NCBI RefSeq assembly: GCF_003254565.1
Contig: NZ_QJRI01000157.1
Coordinates: forward strand, 1-50,770
Source of the DNA: Flavobacterium nitrogenifigens
Lineage (GTDB): Bacteria > Bacteroidota > Bacteroidia > Flavobacteriales > Flavobacteriaceae
Length of the DNA stretch: 50,770 nucleotides
Direction: 5' to 3'
Every line of letters begins with the position of its first letter. Position 1 is the first letter of the stretch. A program made the position numbers and the translations under genes. This document shows, one piece after another, positions 37,016 through 44,906 of this stretch. The notes beneath the pieces are model-generated. The model was not told where the DNA came from. It saw only the letters and a program-made list of their open reading frames with translations, and searched no databases.

Positions 37016-38071
37016 ATGAAATTAAACATAGCCCTTTTAGCCGGCGACGGAATCGGACCAGAAGTAATAAATGAAGCAGTAAAAGTATCAGATGCTGTTG
37101 CACAAAAATATGGACATGAAATAACTTGGAAACCAGCATTAACTGGAGCAGCTGCAATTGATGCAGTAGGAGAACCATATCCAGATTCAACACATGAAGT
37201 TTGCAAAAATGCTGATGCCGTTCTTTTTGGAGCAATCGGACACCCTAAATACGATAACGATCCTTCTGCACCAGTACGTCCGGAGCAAGGTTTGTTAAAA
37301 ATGCGTAAAGCTTTAGGTTTGTTTGCAAACGTAAGGCCAACTTTTACATTCCCTTCTTTATTAGATAAATCTCCATTAAAAAGAGAAAGAATCGAAGGAA
37401 CTGATTTGGTTTTCTTAAGAGAATTAACTGGCGGAATTTACTTTGGTGAAAAAGGAAGAAAAGACAACGGAGATACTGCTTATGACAACTGCGTTTACAC
37501 GCGTGCAGAAGTACAGCGTTTAGCTAAAAAAGGTTTCGAACTAGCTATGACTCGTTCTAAAAAATTATGCTGCGTTGATAAAGCAAACGTTTTGGAAACT
37601 TCACGTTTGTGGAGAGAAACGGTTCAAACAATGGAAAAAGACTATCCAGAAGTTGAAGTTAGCTACGAATTTGTTGACGCTGTAGCAATGCGTTTGGTTC
37701 AATGGCCAAATTCTTATGACGTATTAATTACGGAGAACTTATTTGGAGATATCTTAACAGATGAAGCTTCTGTAATTTCTGGCTCAATGGGATTAATGCC
37801 TTCTGCTTCTATGGGAGCTGAAGTATCTTTATTTGAACCTATTCACGGTTCTTATCCACAAGCTACAGGACTAAACATTGCAAACCCAATGGCTACTATT
37901 TTATCTGCTGCTATGATGTTCGAAAACTTCGGATTGATGGAAGAAGGAAAAGCGATGAGAGATGCTGTAAACAAAGCTTTAGAAGCTGGAGTAGTTACTG
38001 AAGATTTAGCTAATGGCGGGAAAGCATACGGCACTAAAGAAGTTGGTGACTGGTTAGCTGCGAATGTATAA
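37016..38071 (+). CDS. leuB: 3-isopropylmalate dehydrogenase
   Basis: 351 residues. Oxidises and decarboxylates 3-isopropylmalate to 2-oxoisocaproate with NAD. Seen are GDGIGPEV (about 11-18), [24 protein letters not shown], the metal site in [25 protein letters not shown] and the NAD region [20 protein letters not shown]. Length is standard. Last gene of the leu operon; a bidirectional terminator follows. Confidence 0.98.
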   Translation: MKLNIALLAGDGIGPEVINEAVKVSDAVAQKYGHEITWKPALTGAAAIDAVGEPYPDSTHEVCKNADAVLFGAIGHPKYDNDPSAPVRPEQGLLKMRKALGLFANVRPTFTFPSLLDKSPLKRERIEGTDLVFLRELTGGIYFGEKGRKDNGDTAYDNCVYTRAEVQRLAKKGFELAMTRSKKLCCVDKANVLETSRLWRETVQTMEKDYPEVEVSYEFVDAVAMRLVQWPNSYDVLITENLFGDILTDEASVISGSMGLMPSASMGAEVSLFEPIHGSYPQATGLNIANPMATILSAAMMFENFGLMEEGKAMRDAVNKALEAGVVTEDLANGGKAYGTKEVGDWLAANV

Positions 38072-38082
38072 TTAAAGAAACC

Positions 38083-38141
38083 GTAGAGACGCACTGCAGT
38101 GCGTCTTCTCGTTATATTAGACGCACTGCAGTGCGTCTCTA
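38083..38141. repeat. Duplicated palindrome AGACGCACTGCAGTGCGTCT
   Basis: The self-complementary 20-mer AGACGCACTGCAGTGCGTCT occurs at about 38087-38106 and again at 38119-38138. The outer flanks GTAGAG and CTCTAC pair as well, so the whole can fold as one long stem or as two hairpins. Confidence 0.85.
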
Positions 38142-38155
38142 CAAAAAACAACAAA

Positions 38156-38190
38156 AAAAAGGGATCAACTTTCGTTGATCCCTTTTATAT
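38156..38190. terminator. Bidirectional terminator after leuB
   Basis: Stem GGGATCAAC / GTTGATCCC (38161-38169, 38174-38182), loop TTTC, A-run before and T-run after, between converging leuB and RRM genes. Confidence 0.92.
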
Positions 38191-38205
38191 TTTAGAAAAA
38201 AAACA

Positions 38206-38550
38206 TTAATATTCTCTTCTGTTTCCGCGATCTCCGCCACGGTTGTTTCCGTAACCTCCACGATCGTTTCCTCCGCGGTTGTTATTAAAACTTCTTCTTT
38301 CGCCCTCTGGTTTTGGCTCAGATTTATTTACAACGATTGTACGACCTGAAACAACAGCACCATTCAATTCATCGATAGCTTTCTGAGCTTCGCTATCATT
38401 TGGCATTTCAACAAAACCAAAGCCTTTACTTCTTCCAGTAAATTTATCAGTAATAATTTTAACAGAGTCAACTGTTCCATAAGCCTCAAAAGACTCTCTT
38501 AAATCTGCTTCCTCAATACTGAATGGAAGGCTTCCAACGAAAATATTCAT
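38206..38550 (-). CDS. RNA-binding protein with RRM domain and Gly/Arg-rich tail
   Basis: 114 residues. The RRM (about 1-80) has RNP2 IFVGSLPF and RNP1 KGFGFVEM, then a tail of Arg-Gly-Gly and Asn-rich repeats (about 85-114) like eukaryotic RGG boxes. Such proteins are common in Bacteroidota and cyanobacteria; they bind single-stranded RNA and may act as RNA chaperones in a phylum without Hfq in many members. A TACATTTG box lies at 38580-38573 on the minus strand, about 23 bp before the ATG. Confidence 0.93.
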   Translation of the reverse strand: MNIFVGSLPFSIEEADLRESFEAYGTVDSVKIITDKFTGRSKGFGFVEMPNDSEAQKAIDELNGAVVSGRTIVVNKSEPKPEGERRSFNNNRGGNDRGGYGNNRGGDRGNRREY

Positions 38551-38572
38551 AGAGATTTATTTAAATAAAAAA

Positions 38573-38580
38573 CAAATGTA
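38573..38580 (-). promoter_or_regulatory. -7 box of the RRM gene
   Basis: TACATTTG on the minus strand, leader about 17 nt; no clear TTG at -33. Confidence 0.45.
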
Positions 38581-38659
38581 GTCTTATTTATATCTAATCC
38601 ACTATATTATCCATTTATTTAAGTTTTTATTCTGATTTGAAGTAATCTAAACAGTTAAC

Positions 38660-39154
38660 TTAATTGTTAACAGGAACAAAGTCTCCTCCTGATGTCACTG
38701 GAATTTTATAAAAAACCCCCTCCGAAAAATGCATTGTTTGCTTTTCGGCATCAGAACTAGTATTAACTGCTGTAAATTTAAAAGTTCCAGAAATGGTATT
38801 ATCAACTGTATTATACTCTGTAACAACAATTTCTCCATTTCCTATATCTGTACCAGTGCTAAATTCTGCTTCCTGTCCTTTATATGTGTTTTTATAAACG
38901 GCTTTTGTATTATTATTTATTCCTAAGACATATGTTTTCTCCTCCGGTTCAAGAATCTGAAATTTTATCTTTTCGTAACCTAAAGAACCTTCAATAGTAA
39001 AAAAGCCACTCGATTCTGTTCCAGCTCCATAAACTTGTGCTCTCCAAAAAGCATTATCTTTTAAAGTCTGAAAAGCTGGATTATTAAATCTTACATCCTC
39101 TGTACAAGATACAAGCAGCAGTAAAAATGATAAAAAGTAAAAGTATTTTTTCAT
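38660..39154 (-). CDS. Lipoprotein of the DUF6252 type
   Basis: 164 residues from ATG 39154. A lipoprotein signal with lipobox LLLVSC (lipidated Cys near 18) is followed by RFNNPAFQTLKDNAFWRAQV, a pattern I know from DUF6252-type Bacteroidota lipoproteins, and a beta-rich body. Function unknown; probably outer-membrane anchored. An in-frame start 33 bp upstream would add 11 residues before the signal and overlaps the -7 region, so I rejected it. Confidence 0.8.
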   Translation of the reverse strand: MKKYFYFLSFLLLLVSCTEDVRFNNPAFQTLKDNAFWRAQVYGAGTESSGFFTIEGSLGYEKIKFQILEPEEKTYVLGINNNTKAVYKNTYKGQEAEFSTGTDIGNGEIVVTEYNTVDNTISGTFKFTAVNTSSDAEKQTMHFSEGVFYKIPVTSGGDFVPVNN

Positions 39155-39173
39155 ATTTAAAATGAATTTGATG

Positions 39174-39181
39174 CAAAAGTA
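39174..39181 (-). promoter_or_regulatory. -7 box of the lipoprotein gene
   Basis: TACTTTTG on the minus strand, 19 bp before the ATG at 39154. Confidence 0.5.
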
Positions 39182-39286
39182 TCGCATTAAGAGCTAAATA
39201 CTAAAATTAAAAAGTCAAAAAAATGCTAAAAAAACGACTCAGATATATTTAATGCTTTTTAAAACGCGTTTTTCATAAAAAAATTA

Positions 39287-39294
39287 TATCTTTG
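39287..39294 (+). promoter_or_regulatory. -7 box of the rpsP-rimM operon
   Basis: TATCTTTG at 39287-39294 puts the start near 39300 and leaves a 44-nt leader to rpsP. The -33 region is T-rich (CGCGTTTTTC) without an exact TTG. Confidence 0.6.
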
Positions 39295-39343
39295 CGCCCT
39301 TAATTAACAGAGGTCGAGTACCTCAAAATTTAATCACTAGATT

Positions 39344-39904
39344 ATGTCAGTAAAAATTAGATTACAAAGACACGGTAAAAAAGGAAAACCTTTTTACTGG
39401 GTAGTAGCTGCAGATGCACGCTCAAAAAGAGATGGTAGATACTTAGAGAAAATCGGTACTTACAATCCAAACACTAACCCAGCAACTGTTGAGTTAAACC
39501 TTGACAGCGCAGTTAAATGGTTACACAATGGTGCTCAACCAACTGATACTGCTAGAGCTATCCTTTCTTACAAAGGTGCTTTATTGAAACACCACCTTGA
39601 TGGAGGAGTTCGTAAAGGTGCTTTAACACAAGAGCAAGCTGATGCTAAATTAACTGCTTGGTTAGAAGCTAAAGCTGGAAAAGTTGATGCTAAAAAAGAT
39701 GGTTTATCTAAAGCTAAAGCTGATGCTAAAGCTACAGCATTAAAAGCAGAGAAAGAAGTTAACGCTAAGCGTATCGCTGATGCTGCTGCTGCACAAGCTG
39801 AAGCTGTTGCTGCTGCACAAGCTGCTGAGGCTACTGAAGAAGTTGCTGAAGCTACTGAAGAAGCTCCTGCTGCTGAAGAGAATAACGAAACAACTGAAGC
39901 ATAA
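39344..39904 (+). CDS. rpsP: 30S ribosomal protein S16 with long Ala/Glu-rich tail
   Basis: 186 residues. The first 80 or so are the S16 core (VKIRLQRHGKKGKPFYWVV, DARSKRDGRYLEKIGTYNP), which binds 16S rRNA in the body of the small subunit. The rest is a low-complexity tail rich in Ala, Lys and Glu (about 110-186), more than doubling the E. coli length (82). Such tails are usual in Bacteroidota S16. The tail codons (GCT, GAA) make a repetitive DNA run that also opens a long false frame. Followed 16 bp later by rimM. Confidence 0.97.
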   Translation: MSVKIRLQRHGKKGKPFYWVVAADARSKRDGRYLEKIGTYNPNTNPATVELNLDSAVKWLHNGAQPTDTARAILSYKGALLKHHLDGGVRKGALTQEQADAKLTAWLEAKAGKVDAKKDGLSKAKADAKATALKAEKEVNAKRIADAAAAQAEAVAAAQAAEATEEVAEATEEAPAAEENNETTEA

Positions 39905-39920
39905 TTTTTACTTGGCGATA

Positions 39921-40445
39921 ATGCGTAAAGAAGATTGTTTTTATTTAGGTAAAATCGCTAAAAAATTTAGTTTCAAGGGTGAAGTCTTAGTCTATCTAGA
40001 CACGGATGAACCTGAGTTATACGAAAATCTGGAATCAGTGTTTGTTGAAAGCAACAAACACTTGGTTCCTTTTTTTATTGAAACTAGCTCATTACACAAA
40101 AACGACTTTTTGAGAGTTCGTTTTGAAGATGTAAATACAGAAGAAGATGCAGATGCCTTAGTCGGCAGCCCTATTTATCTTCCTTTAACCATGTTGCCAA
40201 AACTTACTGGCAACAAATTCTACTTCCACGAAGTTATTGGTTTCGAAATTGAAGACAAACGTTTAGGTGTTTTCGGAAAAATAACTTCTATAAATGATTC
40301 TACTGCACAGCCTCTTTTTGAAGTTTTAAATGGTGAAGTTGAAATCTTAGTTCCAATGATCGATCAATTTCTTGTAAAAATCGATCGCGAGAACAAAAAA
40401 GTCATCATGGATCTTCCTGAAGGTCTTATTGAGATGTACTTGTAA
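39921..40445 (+). CDS. rimM: Ribosome maturation factor RimM
   Basis: 174 residues from ATG 39921. Binds S19 and helps assemble the head of the 30S subunit. It has the RimM N-terminal barrel (FYLGKIAKKFSFKGEVLVYL) and a PRC-barrel C-terminal part (FYFHEVIGFEIED, EILVPMIDQFLVKID). The open frame extends 141 bp upstream into the rpsP tail, but that part is only the Ala-rich repeats read out of frame. Coupled with rpsP in one operon. Confidence 0.96.
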   Translation: MRKEDCFYLGKIAKKFSFKGEVLVYLDTDEPELYENLESVFVESNKHLVPFFIETSSLHKNDFLRVRFEDVNTEEDADALVGSPIYLPLTMLPKLTGNKFYFHEVIGFEIEDKRLGVFGKITSINDSTAQPLFEVLNGEVEILVPMIDQFLVKIDRENKKVIMDLPEGLIEMYL

Positions 40446-40450
40446 TTAAG

Positions 40451-40524
40451 AAATTCCAAATTTTTAAATTCCAAATTTTTAAATTCCAAATTTTTAAATT
40501 CCAAATTTTTAAATTCCAAATTTC
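40451..40524. repeat. 15-bp tandem repeat AAATTCCAAATTTTT, nearly five copies
   Basis: Copies start at 40451, 40466, 40481, 40496 and (partial) 40511. Looser AAATCACAAAT copies follow to about 40575. The first 25 bases form the left terminal inverted repeat of the unit around the four-helix-bundle gene. Confidence 0.9.
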
Positions 40525-40690
40525 AAACCTTAAATTAGGTTAAATCACAAATTTTTAAATCACAAATTCCAAACTGAAATATTATTTTCAATATTTTATT
40601 TGAAAGAAAAAACTTATAATTATATTGTTTTTTACTATTTTTAAATCCCAACAATTGGAATTTGGCATTTAAACATTGTTATTTTTATTT

Positions 40691-41044
40691 ATGAGTAAAC
40701 CATATAATTTAGAAGAAAGAACTCTCCTCTTTGCAAAAGAATGCAGAATCTATATAAGGTCTTTACCTAAAAATATTTCAAACATCGAAGATGGAAAACA
40801 ACTTATAAGATCCTCTGGTTCAATTGGTGCAAATTACATTGAAGCAAATGAAAAGTTGGGCGATAAAGATTTAATTTTCAGACTTAAAATAGCTCGAAAA
40901 GAAGCTAAAGAATCTAAATTTTGGCTACAATTATTAAATGATTTAAATCCAGATCAAAACTCACTTTCAGAATCTTTATTATTTGAAATTGAAGAGTTGC
41001 GAAAAATTCTTTCTGCAATAATCACCAAAACTTCGAAACAATAA
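40691..41044 (+). CDS. Four-helix-bundle protein (23S rRNA intervening-sequence protein family)
   Basis: 117 residues from ATG 40691 (an upstream in-frame TTG is less likely). All-helical, with the family pattern LEERTLLFAKECRIYIRSLP, QLIRSSGSIGANYIEANE and RLKIARKEAKESKFWLQLL. Members occur inside 23S rRNA intervening sequences, with diversity-generating retroelements, and often as scattered single genes; their job is unsettled. Here it sits between rimM and trmN6, flanked on both sides by AAATTCCAAA / TTTGGAATTT repeats in opposite orientation. Confidence 0.9.
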   Translation: MSKPYNLEERTLLFAKECRIYIRSLPKNISNIEDGKQLIRSSGSIGANYIEANEKLGDKDLIFRLKIARKEAKESKFWLQLLNDLNPDQNSLSESLLFEIEELRKILSAIITKTSKQ

Positions 41045-41092
41045 GTTAATATTTAATCTTACTTTTGCAGCATTAACATATTAACGTTTCTA

Positions 41093-41171
41093 TATTCAAA
41101 TTGGAATTTGGATTTTTCGCATTGGAATTTCTTCCCAAGATTGGAATTTGGAATTTAAAAAATTGGAATTT
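41093..41171. repeat. TTGGAATTTGG repeats, right flank of the four-helix-bundle gene
   Basis: Five TTGGAATTT words in 75 bp. Bases 41147-41171 match the reverse complement of 40451-40475 at 24 of 25 positions. Read in frame, this stretch falsely lengthens the trmN6 gene by 26 codons. Confidence 0.85.
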
Positions 41172-41178
41172 TATATTT

Positions 41179-41886
41179 ATGTTTAAGTTTAAGCAATTTT
41201 CTATAAAACAAGATAAAACCGCTATGAAAGTTGGTACCGATGGCGTTTTATTGGGTTCTTGGGCTCCAATTGATCACAATCCGTTTAGTGTATTGGATAT
41301 TGGTGCTGGAACAGGAATTATTGCTTTGATGCTGGCACAGCGAACTCATGCAGAACAAATTGATGCTTTAGAAATTGATGAAGACGCTTACGAACAAGCT
41401 GTAGAAAATTTTGAAGCTTCTCCTTGGGGTGATCGCCTATTTTGTTTTCATGCTGGTCTGGATGAATTTATTGATGAACCAGAAGACGAATACGATTTAA
41501 TCGTTTCGAATCCGCCTTTTTATGCTGAAGATTATAAAACAGAAAGCGAACAACGTGATTTAGCTCGTTTTCAAGATGCAATGCCTTTTGAAGAACTTGT
41601 CGAAGCCGCTGATTTACTGCTGTCAGAAAACGGAATATTTGCTTTGATTATTCCTTTCAAAGAAGAAGAAAAATTTATTGCTCTAGCAAAAGAATCAGAA
41701 CTTTATCCTTTAAAAATTACAAGAGTAAAAGGAACTCCAAAATCTGAAATTAAGCGAAGTTTATTGGCTTTTAGCCGAAATGAAGTTTCTGAAATTGAAA
41801 TCGATGAATTAGTAATCGAAATTGATCGTCATGTTTATACTCCAGAGTATATTGAACTTACTAAAGAATTCTACCTGAAAATGTAA
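41179..41886 (+). CDS. tRNA1(Val) adenine(37)-N6-methyltransferase (TrmN6/YfiC)
   Basis: 235 residues from ATG 41179, where the conserved start FKFKQFSIKQDKTAMKVGTD begins. An SAM-dependent methyltransferase: motif I VLDIGAGTGIIALMLAQR and the N6-adenine motif NPPF (LIVSNPPFYAED). It modifies A37 of tRNA1(Val). The in-frame extension upstream is translated repeat DNA and not protein. It probably once followed rimM directly, before the repeat-flanked gene came between. Confidence 0.92.
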   Translation: MFKFKQFSIKQDKTAMKVGTDGVLLGSWAPIDHNPFSVLDIGAGTGIIALMLAQRTHAEQIDALEIDEDAYEQAVENFEASPWGDRLFCFHAGLDEFIDEPEDEYDLIVSNPPFYAEDYKTESEQRDLARFQDAMPFEELVEAADLLLSENGIFALIIPFKEEEKFIALAKESELYPLKITRVKGTPKSEIKRSLLAFSRNEVSEIEIDELVIEIDRHVYTPEYIELTKEFYLKM

Positions 41887-41892
41887 AAAAAC

Positions 41893-41926
41893 ATCTTTGC
41901 CAAAGTTTAAAAACTCTGACAAAGAT
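41893..41926. terminator. Hairpin between converging trmN6 and S41 genes
   Basis: ATCTTTG (41893-41899) pairs with CAAAGAT (41920-41926), extended inward by CA/TG and AGTTT/AAACT-type pairs across two mismatches; A-run upstream and T-rich sequence on the minus side. Probably ends both genes. Confidence 0.6.
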
Positions 41927-41940
41927 TATATTTAGATTTT

Positions 41941-43572
41941 CTATTTCCCATTTTTAGCAAAAAGAACAGCTCTTTCCAAAACCTCATCTTTTCCTTGCTG
42001 AATTCCTAAAATAGTAGGTTTCACTTCAATATCAGGTACAATACCTATTCTTTGCACCTCTTTTTTATCTGGATAAAAAACACCATAAGTTGTAAATGAA
42101 GTCCAAATACCTTTTATAATTTCAAACCTGTAATTTGCACCATCTGAACCTGCAGTCTGACTGCCAATTACAATAGATTTAGGCGCTACTTTTAGTGTCA
42201 TAGCAGTAAATTCTGAATGACTTATTGATTTTTCATTCACCAAAAGAATAACATTTCCTTTATAGTAATCAGGATTAGTTTTTCCACATGGAGTTTCTTC
42301 TTTTCTCCAGATATAACGCCCCGGATAACTCAAATCAGCATCAATCGACTTTACAAAATCCCTCGGTTCTGGGTTTAAATACTCTGCTATCGCAAAATTA
42401 GTCCCTTGAGGATAATTTCGAATGTCAAAAATTATAGATTTACAGTCTTTAAACTTTTCCATCATTGCAGAAACATCTTCTGTTGTCAATACCGCCATAT
42501 TTACATAACCGATATTATTTTCTAACAATTTGTATTTCTCGCTATTATTCTCATAATTAATATTCAAGTCTTTATAGAGATACCTCTTTATTGTTTTTAT
42601 TGCAGTTTTATCATTTCTTACAAATTCAATTTTGCTAGTATCAGTACGACCATAAAAAATTGGGTATTCATTGTTTAAAATTGCAGCATAATTGGATCCT
42701 TCAATATATTTTATATTCTCTTTTATAAGATCTCCAATTGCTTTCCCATCTATTTTAGTAATAACATCCCCTATTCTAATATCGTTTATTTTAGATAAGG
42801 ATTCATTCTTAAATCCAGTAACAATTGCTTTATCATCGATAATTTTAACATCAAAAGAAATACCGTGACGTCCAAAAAAATCGAATATTTTATTTGCTCC
42901 AAACAAGGCATGAGTATCATTTAACTTAGCGCTAACTTCTTTTAGTGACAAATAATAATCATCTTGCGAAATAGGATTAATCGTTCTTGGTAAAAATTCA
43001 AGTAAAGTTAAATCCCATTTTTGATCCATCTGGTATTTGTATGGAAAGAAATATTCAACATAGTTCCAAAAACGAAACAAAAGCAAAAGACGAAAGTTTT
43101 TGTCTTTATCTTTAAATTCAGCATATTCTACTTCATTTTTAAATTCAATACCTTTTTCAACATAATATTGTTTGCCTTGAATTCTATTTTGCTCAATAAA
43201 TTTAAGTTTTTGACAAAGGCTTTTAGAAAACAATAATGTATCCTGTGTCCAAGAAAGGTCAAGATTTTTATCAAAATAATCAACCTCTTCGTTTGATATT
43301 TCAGCTTCATATGCTTTAACTTTTCCCAAAGAGTTAATCCACTTTTCGATAACCTTTGAGAATTCTGCATCCGTTTTTGTTTCTTCTATTTTTGGTAAAA
43401 TCTGAAATAGCTGTTCATCCCAATTTTTACTTCCATCGGTAACATTTGGATGGTAATATTTTAGAAACCCCCAAACTTTGCAGGTTGCGGCTAACTTTTG
43501 GGTTTCGGTAATTGGTTTTGAAAAAGAAAATTGAAATAATAGTAAAAATACAATAAGTACAGTTTTTTTCAT
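41941..43572 (-). CDS. S41 family peptidase (C-terminal processing type)
   Basis: 543 residues. Signal peptide MKKTVLIVFLLLFQFSFS, an N-terminal helical part, a PDZ-like segment (about 245-300, IRIGDVITKIDGKAIGDLI) and the S41 fold with nucleophile Ser in NEKSISHSEFTAM and a following VIGSQTAGSDGAN. S41 enzymes cleave near protein C-termini, usually with a Ser/Lys dyad; I could not place the Lys with certainty. It starts 36 bp after the HlyD gene on the same strand, so it may be the last gene of the peptide secretion operon. It could also be an unrelated housekeeping peptidase. Confidence 0.88.
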   Translation of the reverse strand: MKKTVLIVFLLLFQFSFSKPITETQKLAATCKVWGFLKYYHPNVTDGSKNWDEQLFQILPKIEETKTDAEFSKVIEKWINSLGKVKAYEAEISNEEVDYFDKNLDLSWTQDTLLFSKSLCQKLKFIEQNRIQGKQYYVEKGIEFKNEVEYAEFKDKDKNFRLLLLFRFWNYVEYFFPYKYQMDQKWDLTLLEFLPRTINPISQDDYYLSLKEVSAKLNDTHALFGANKIFDFFGRHGISFDVKIIDDKAIVTGFKNESLSKINDIRIGDVITKIDGKAIGDLIKENIKYIEGSNYAAILNNEYPIFYGRTDTSKIEFVRNDKTAIKTIKRYLYKDLNINYENNSEKYKLLENNIGYVNMAVLTTEDVSAMMEKFKDCKSIIFDIRNYPQGTNFAIAEYLNPEPRDFVKSIDADLSYPGRYIWRKEETPCGKTNPDYYKGNVILLVNEKSISHSEFTAMTLKVAPKSIVIGSQTAGSDGANYRFEIIKGIWTSFTTYGVFYPDKKEVQRIGIVPDIEVKPTILGIQQGKDEVLERAVLFAKNGK

Positions 43573-43608
43573 TTAAAGATTTGAGATTTTAGTTAGTTAG
43601 AGCTAATA

Positions 43609-44904
43609 TTAAACCTGTTCAAAAATACTTTTAAACTGATATAGAATCCTTTCGATTAAACGCAAATCTTCGGTTACAATTTCTGCACTTCCTTTCATTT
43701 CCTGCTGAAAGGTAATCTGTTTATCGTATGATGTTCTTAGTCCCTTCGGAAGCGCTACGTCTATAAGCAAATTTCCATCTTTATCAGGCACCAGTGAAAT
43801 GTTTTTTATTTCGCCTTTTAAAACCCCAAACTCTCTATCAGGATAATTGGCTAGACGAATATTGACACGTTGCCCGACTTTGATTTTTCCTGAATTTAAA
43901 GCCGGCGCTTTTACTTTTCCTATAAAACTATTTTTAGCATCTGGGATTATAGAAAACACATTGTCTCCGACGTTTATGGTTTGGTTTTCATTCCAAACCT
44001 GCAGAAAAGTCACTTTACCGTTAATGGAAGATTTTAGCGCATAAGCCAGCTCCCAATCTCTTATCACTTTTTTCAGCTGGTAAAAAGATTGCGAAACACT
44101 GCGCCCAAGGTTTACTTCCTCTCTCGTGCTGTTTATCTGCGAATTCTGGCTTGATTTTGTGTTATCAATCAAAGAAGACCTTAATTGGGAAATTGACGAC
44201 AGTAAGCTTCTATAATTCTTCTGCGCCTGAAGGAAACTCAGTTTTTTGGCTTCCATTTCCTGAGCAGAAATAATTCCTTTATTGAATAAGGTTTCAAAAC
44301 GTGCCACCTCATTTTTCTGGAGTTCTAATTCGCTTTCGTTAAGCTGTTTTTGCTGCAGCAGGATATCCAGTCTCTCCTTTATCTGAATTTTCTCCGAACT
44401 CTGTGCCTTACTTTCAATTTCGAAAGGATGCAAGCTTTCATTAAGCTGCTGTGCCTGATAATCTTTCTGAAATACGGCAAAAGCACTTTCAATTTCACCT
44501 AGCTGTGTGTTTTTTAGTAATGCAAACGGAAAAGCTTTTTCAGGACTATTAATATCATAATCATCCACAATCTTTTTTAGCAGAAAAACATCTTTATAAT
44601 TCGCTGTGTTTTCAATAATGGCCAACGTACTGTTTTTATCAACCTCTGTTTTATCTTTTACTAAAATCGCTTCAATTCGCCCGGAAGATTTTGACACAAT
44701 CTTCTCCGGCGGAATATTAGTTGTAATAACAATTTCTGTTTTTACCATATCTGGGTATTTGACAAACCAGGAAACAAAAAACAGCATAATTATTATGGCA
44801 AATATCAGAACGGTTCCCCATCGTATCATCCAATGTGGCACTTTGGTCAGGATATCCTGAACCTCTTCGCTTCTTAATTCAAAAGTATCGTTATTTTCTG
44901 CCAT
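43609..44904 (-). CDS. HlyD family adaptor of the peptide exporter
   Basis: 431 residues. One membrane helix near 28-48 (WGTVLIFAIIIMLFFVSW), lipoyl halves (GRIEAILVKDKTEVDKNSTLAII and SINGKVTFLQ), a long coiled coil (about 165-275) and a C-terminal beta domain. It bridges the inner-membrane ABC exporter to an outer-membrane channel such as TolC, which is not in the window. It starts 2 bp after the exporter stop, so the two are translated together. Confidence 0.93.
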   Translation of the reverse strand: MAENNDTFELRSEEVQDILTKVPHWMIRWGTVLIFAIIIMLFFVSWFVKYPDMVKTEIVITTNIPPEKIVSKSSGRIEAILVKDKTEVDKNSTLAIIENTANYKDVFLLKKIVDDYDINSPEKAFPFALLKNTQLGEIESAFAVFQKDYQAQQLNESLHPFEIESKAQSSEKIQIKERLDILLQQKQLNESELELQKNEVARFETLFNKGIISAQEMEAKKLSFLQAQKNYRSLLSSISQLRSSLIDNTKSSQNSQINSTREEVNLGRSVSQSFYQLKKVIRDWELAYALKSSINGKVTFLQVWNENQTINVGDNVFSIIPDAKNSFIGKVKAPALNSGKIKVGQRVNIRLANYPDREFGVLKGEIKNISLVPDKDGNLLIDVALPKGLRTSYDKQITFQQEMKGSAEIVTEDLRLIERILYQFKSIFEQV

Positions 44905-44906
44905 GC

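Noticed and set aside
39780..39920. Long Leu/Lys-rich frame leading into rimM
   Set aside because: It is the Ala/Glu-rich tail of rpsP read in another frame; rimM starts at the ATG at 39921.
40451..40524. Short regular repeats that might be a CRISPR array
   Set aside because: The 15-bp units abut directly without spacers and no cas gene is near.
41101..41178. In-frame N-terminal extension of the tRNA methyltransferase by 26 residues
   Set aside because: The extension is translated TTGGAATTT repeat DNA; the conserved start of the family begins at the ATG at 41179.
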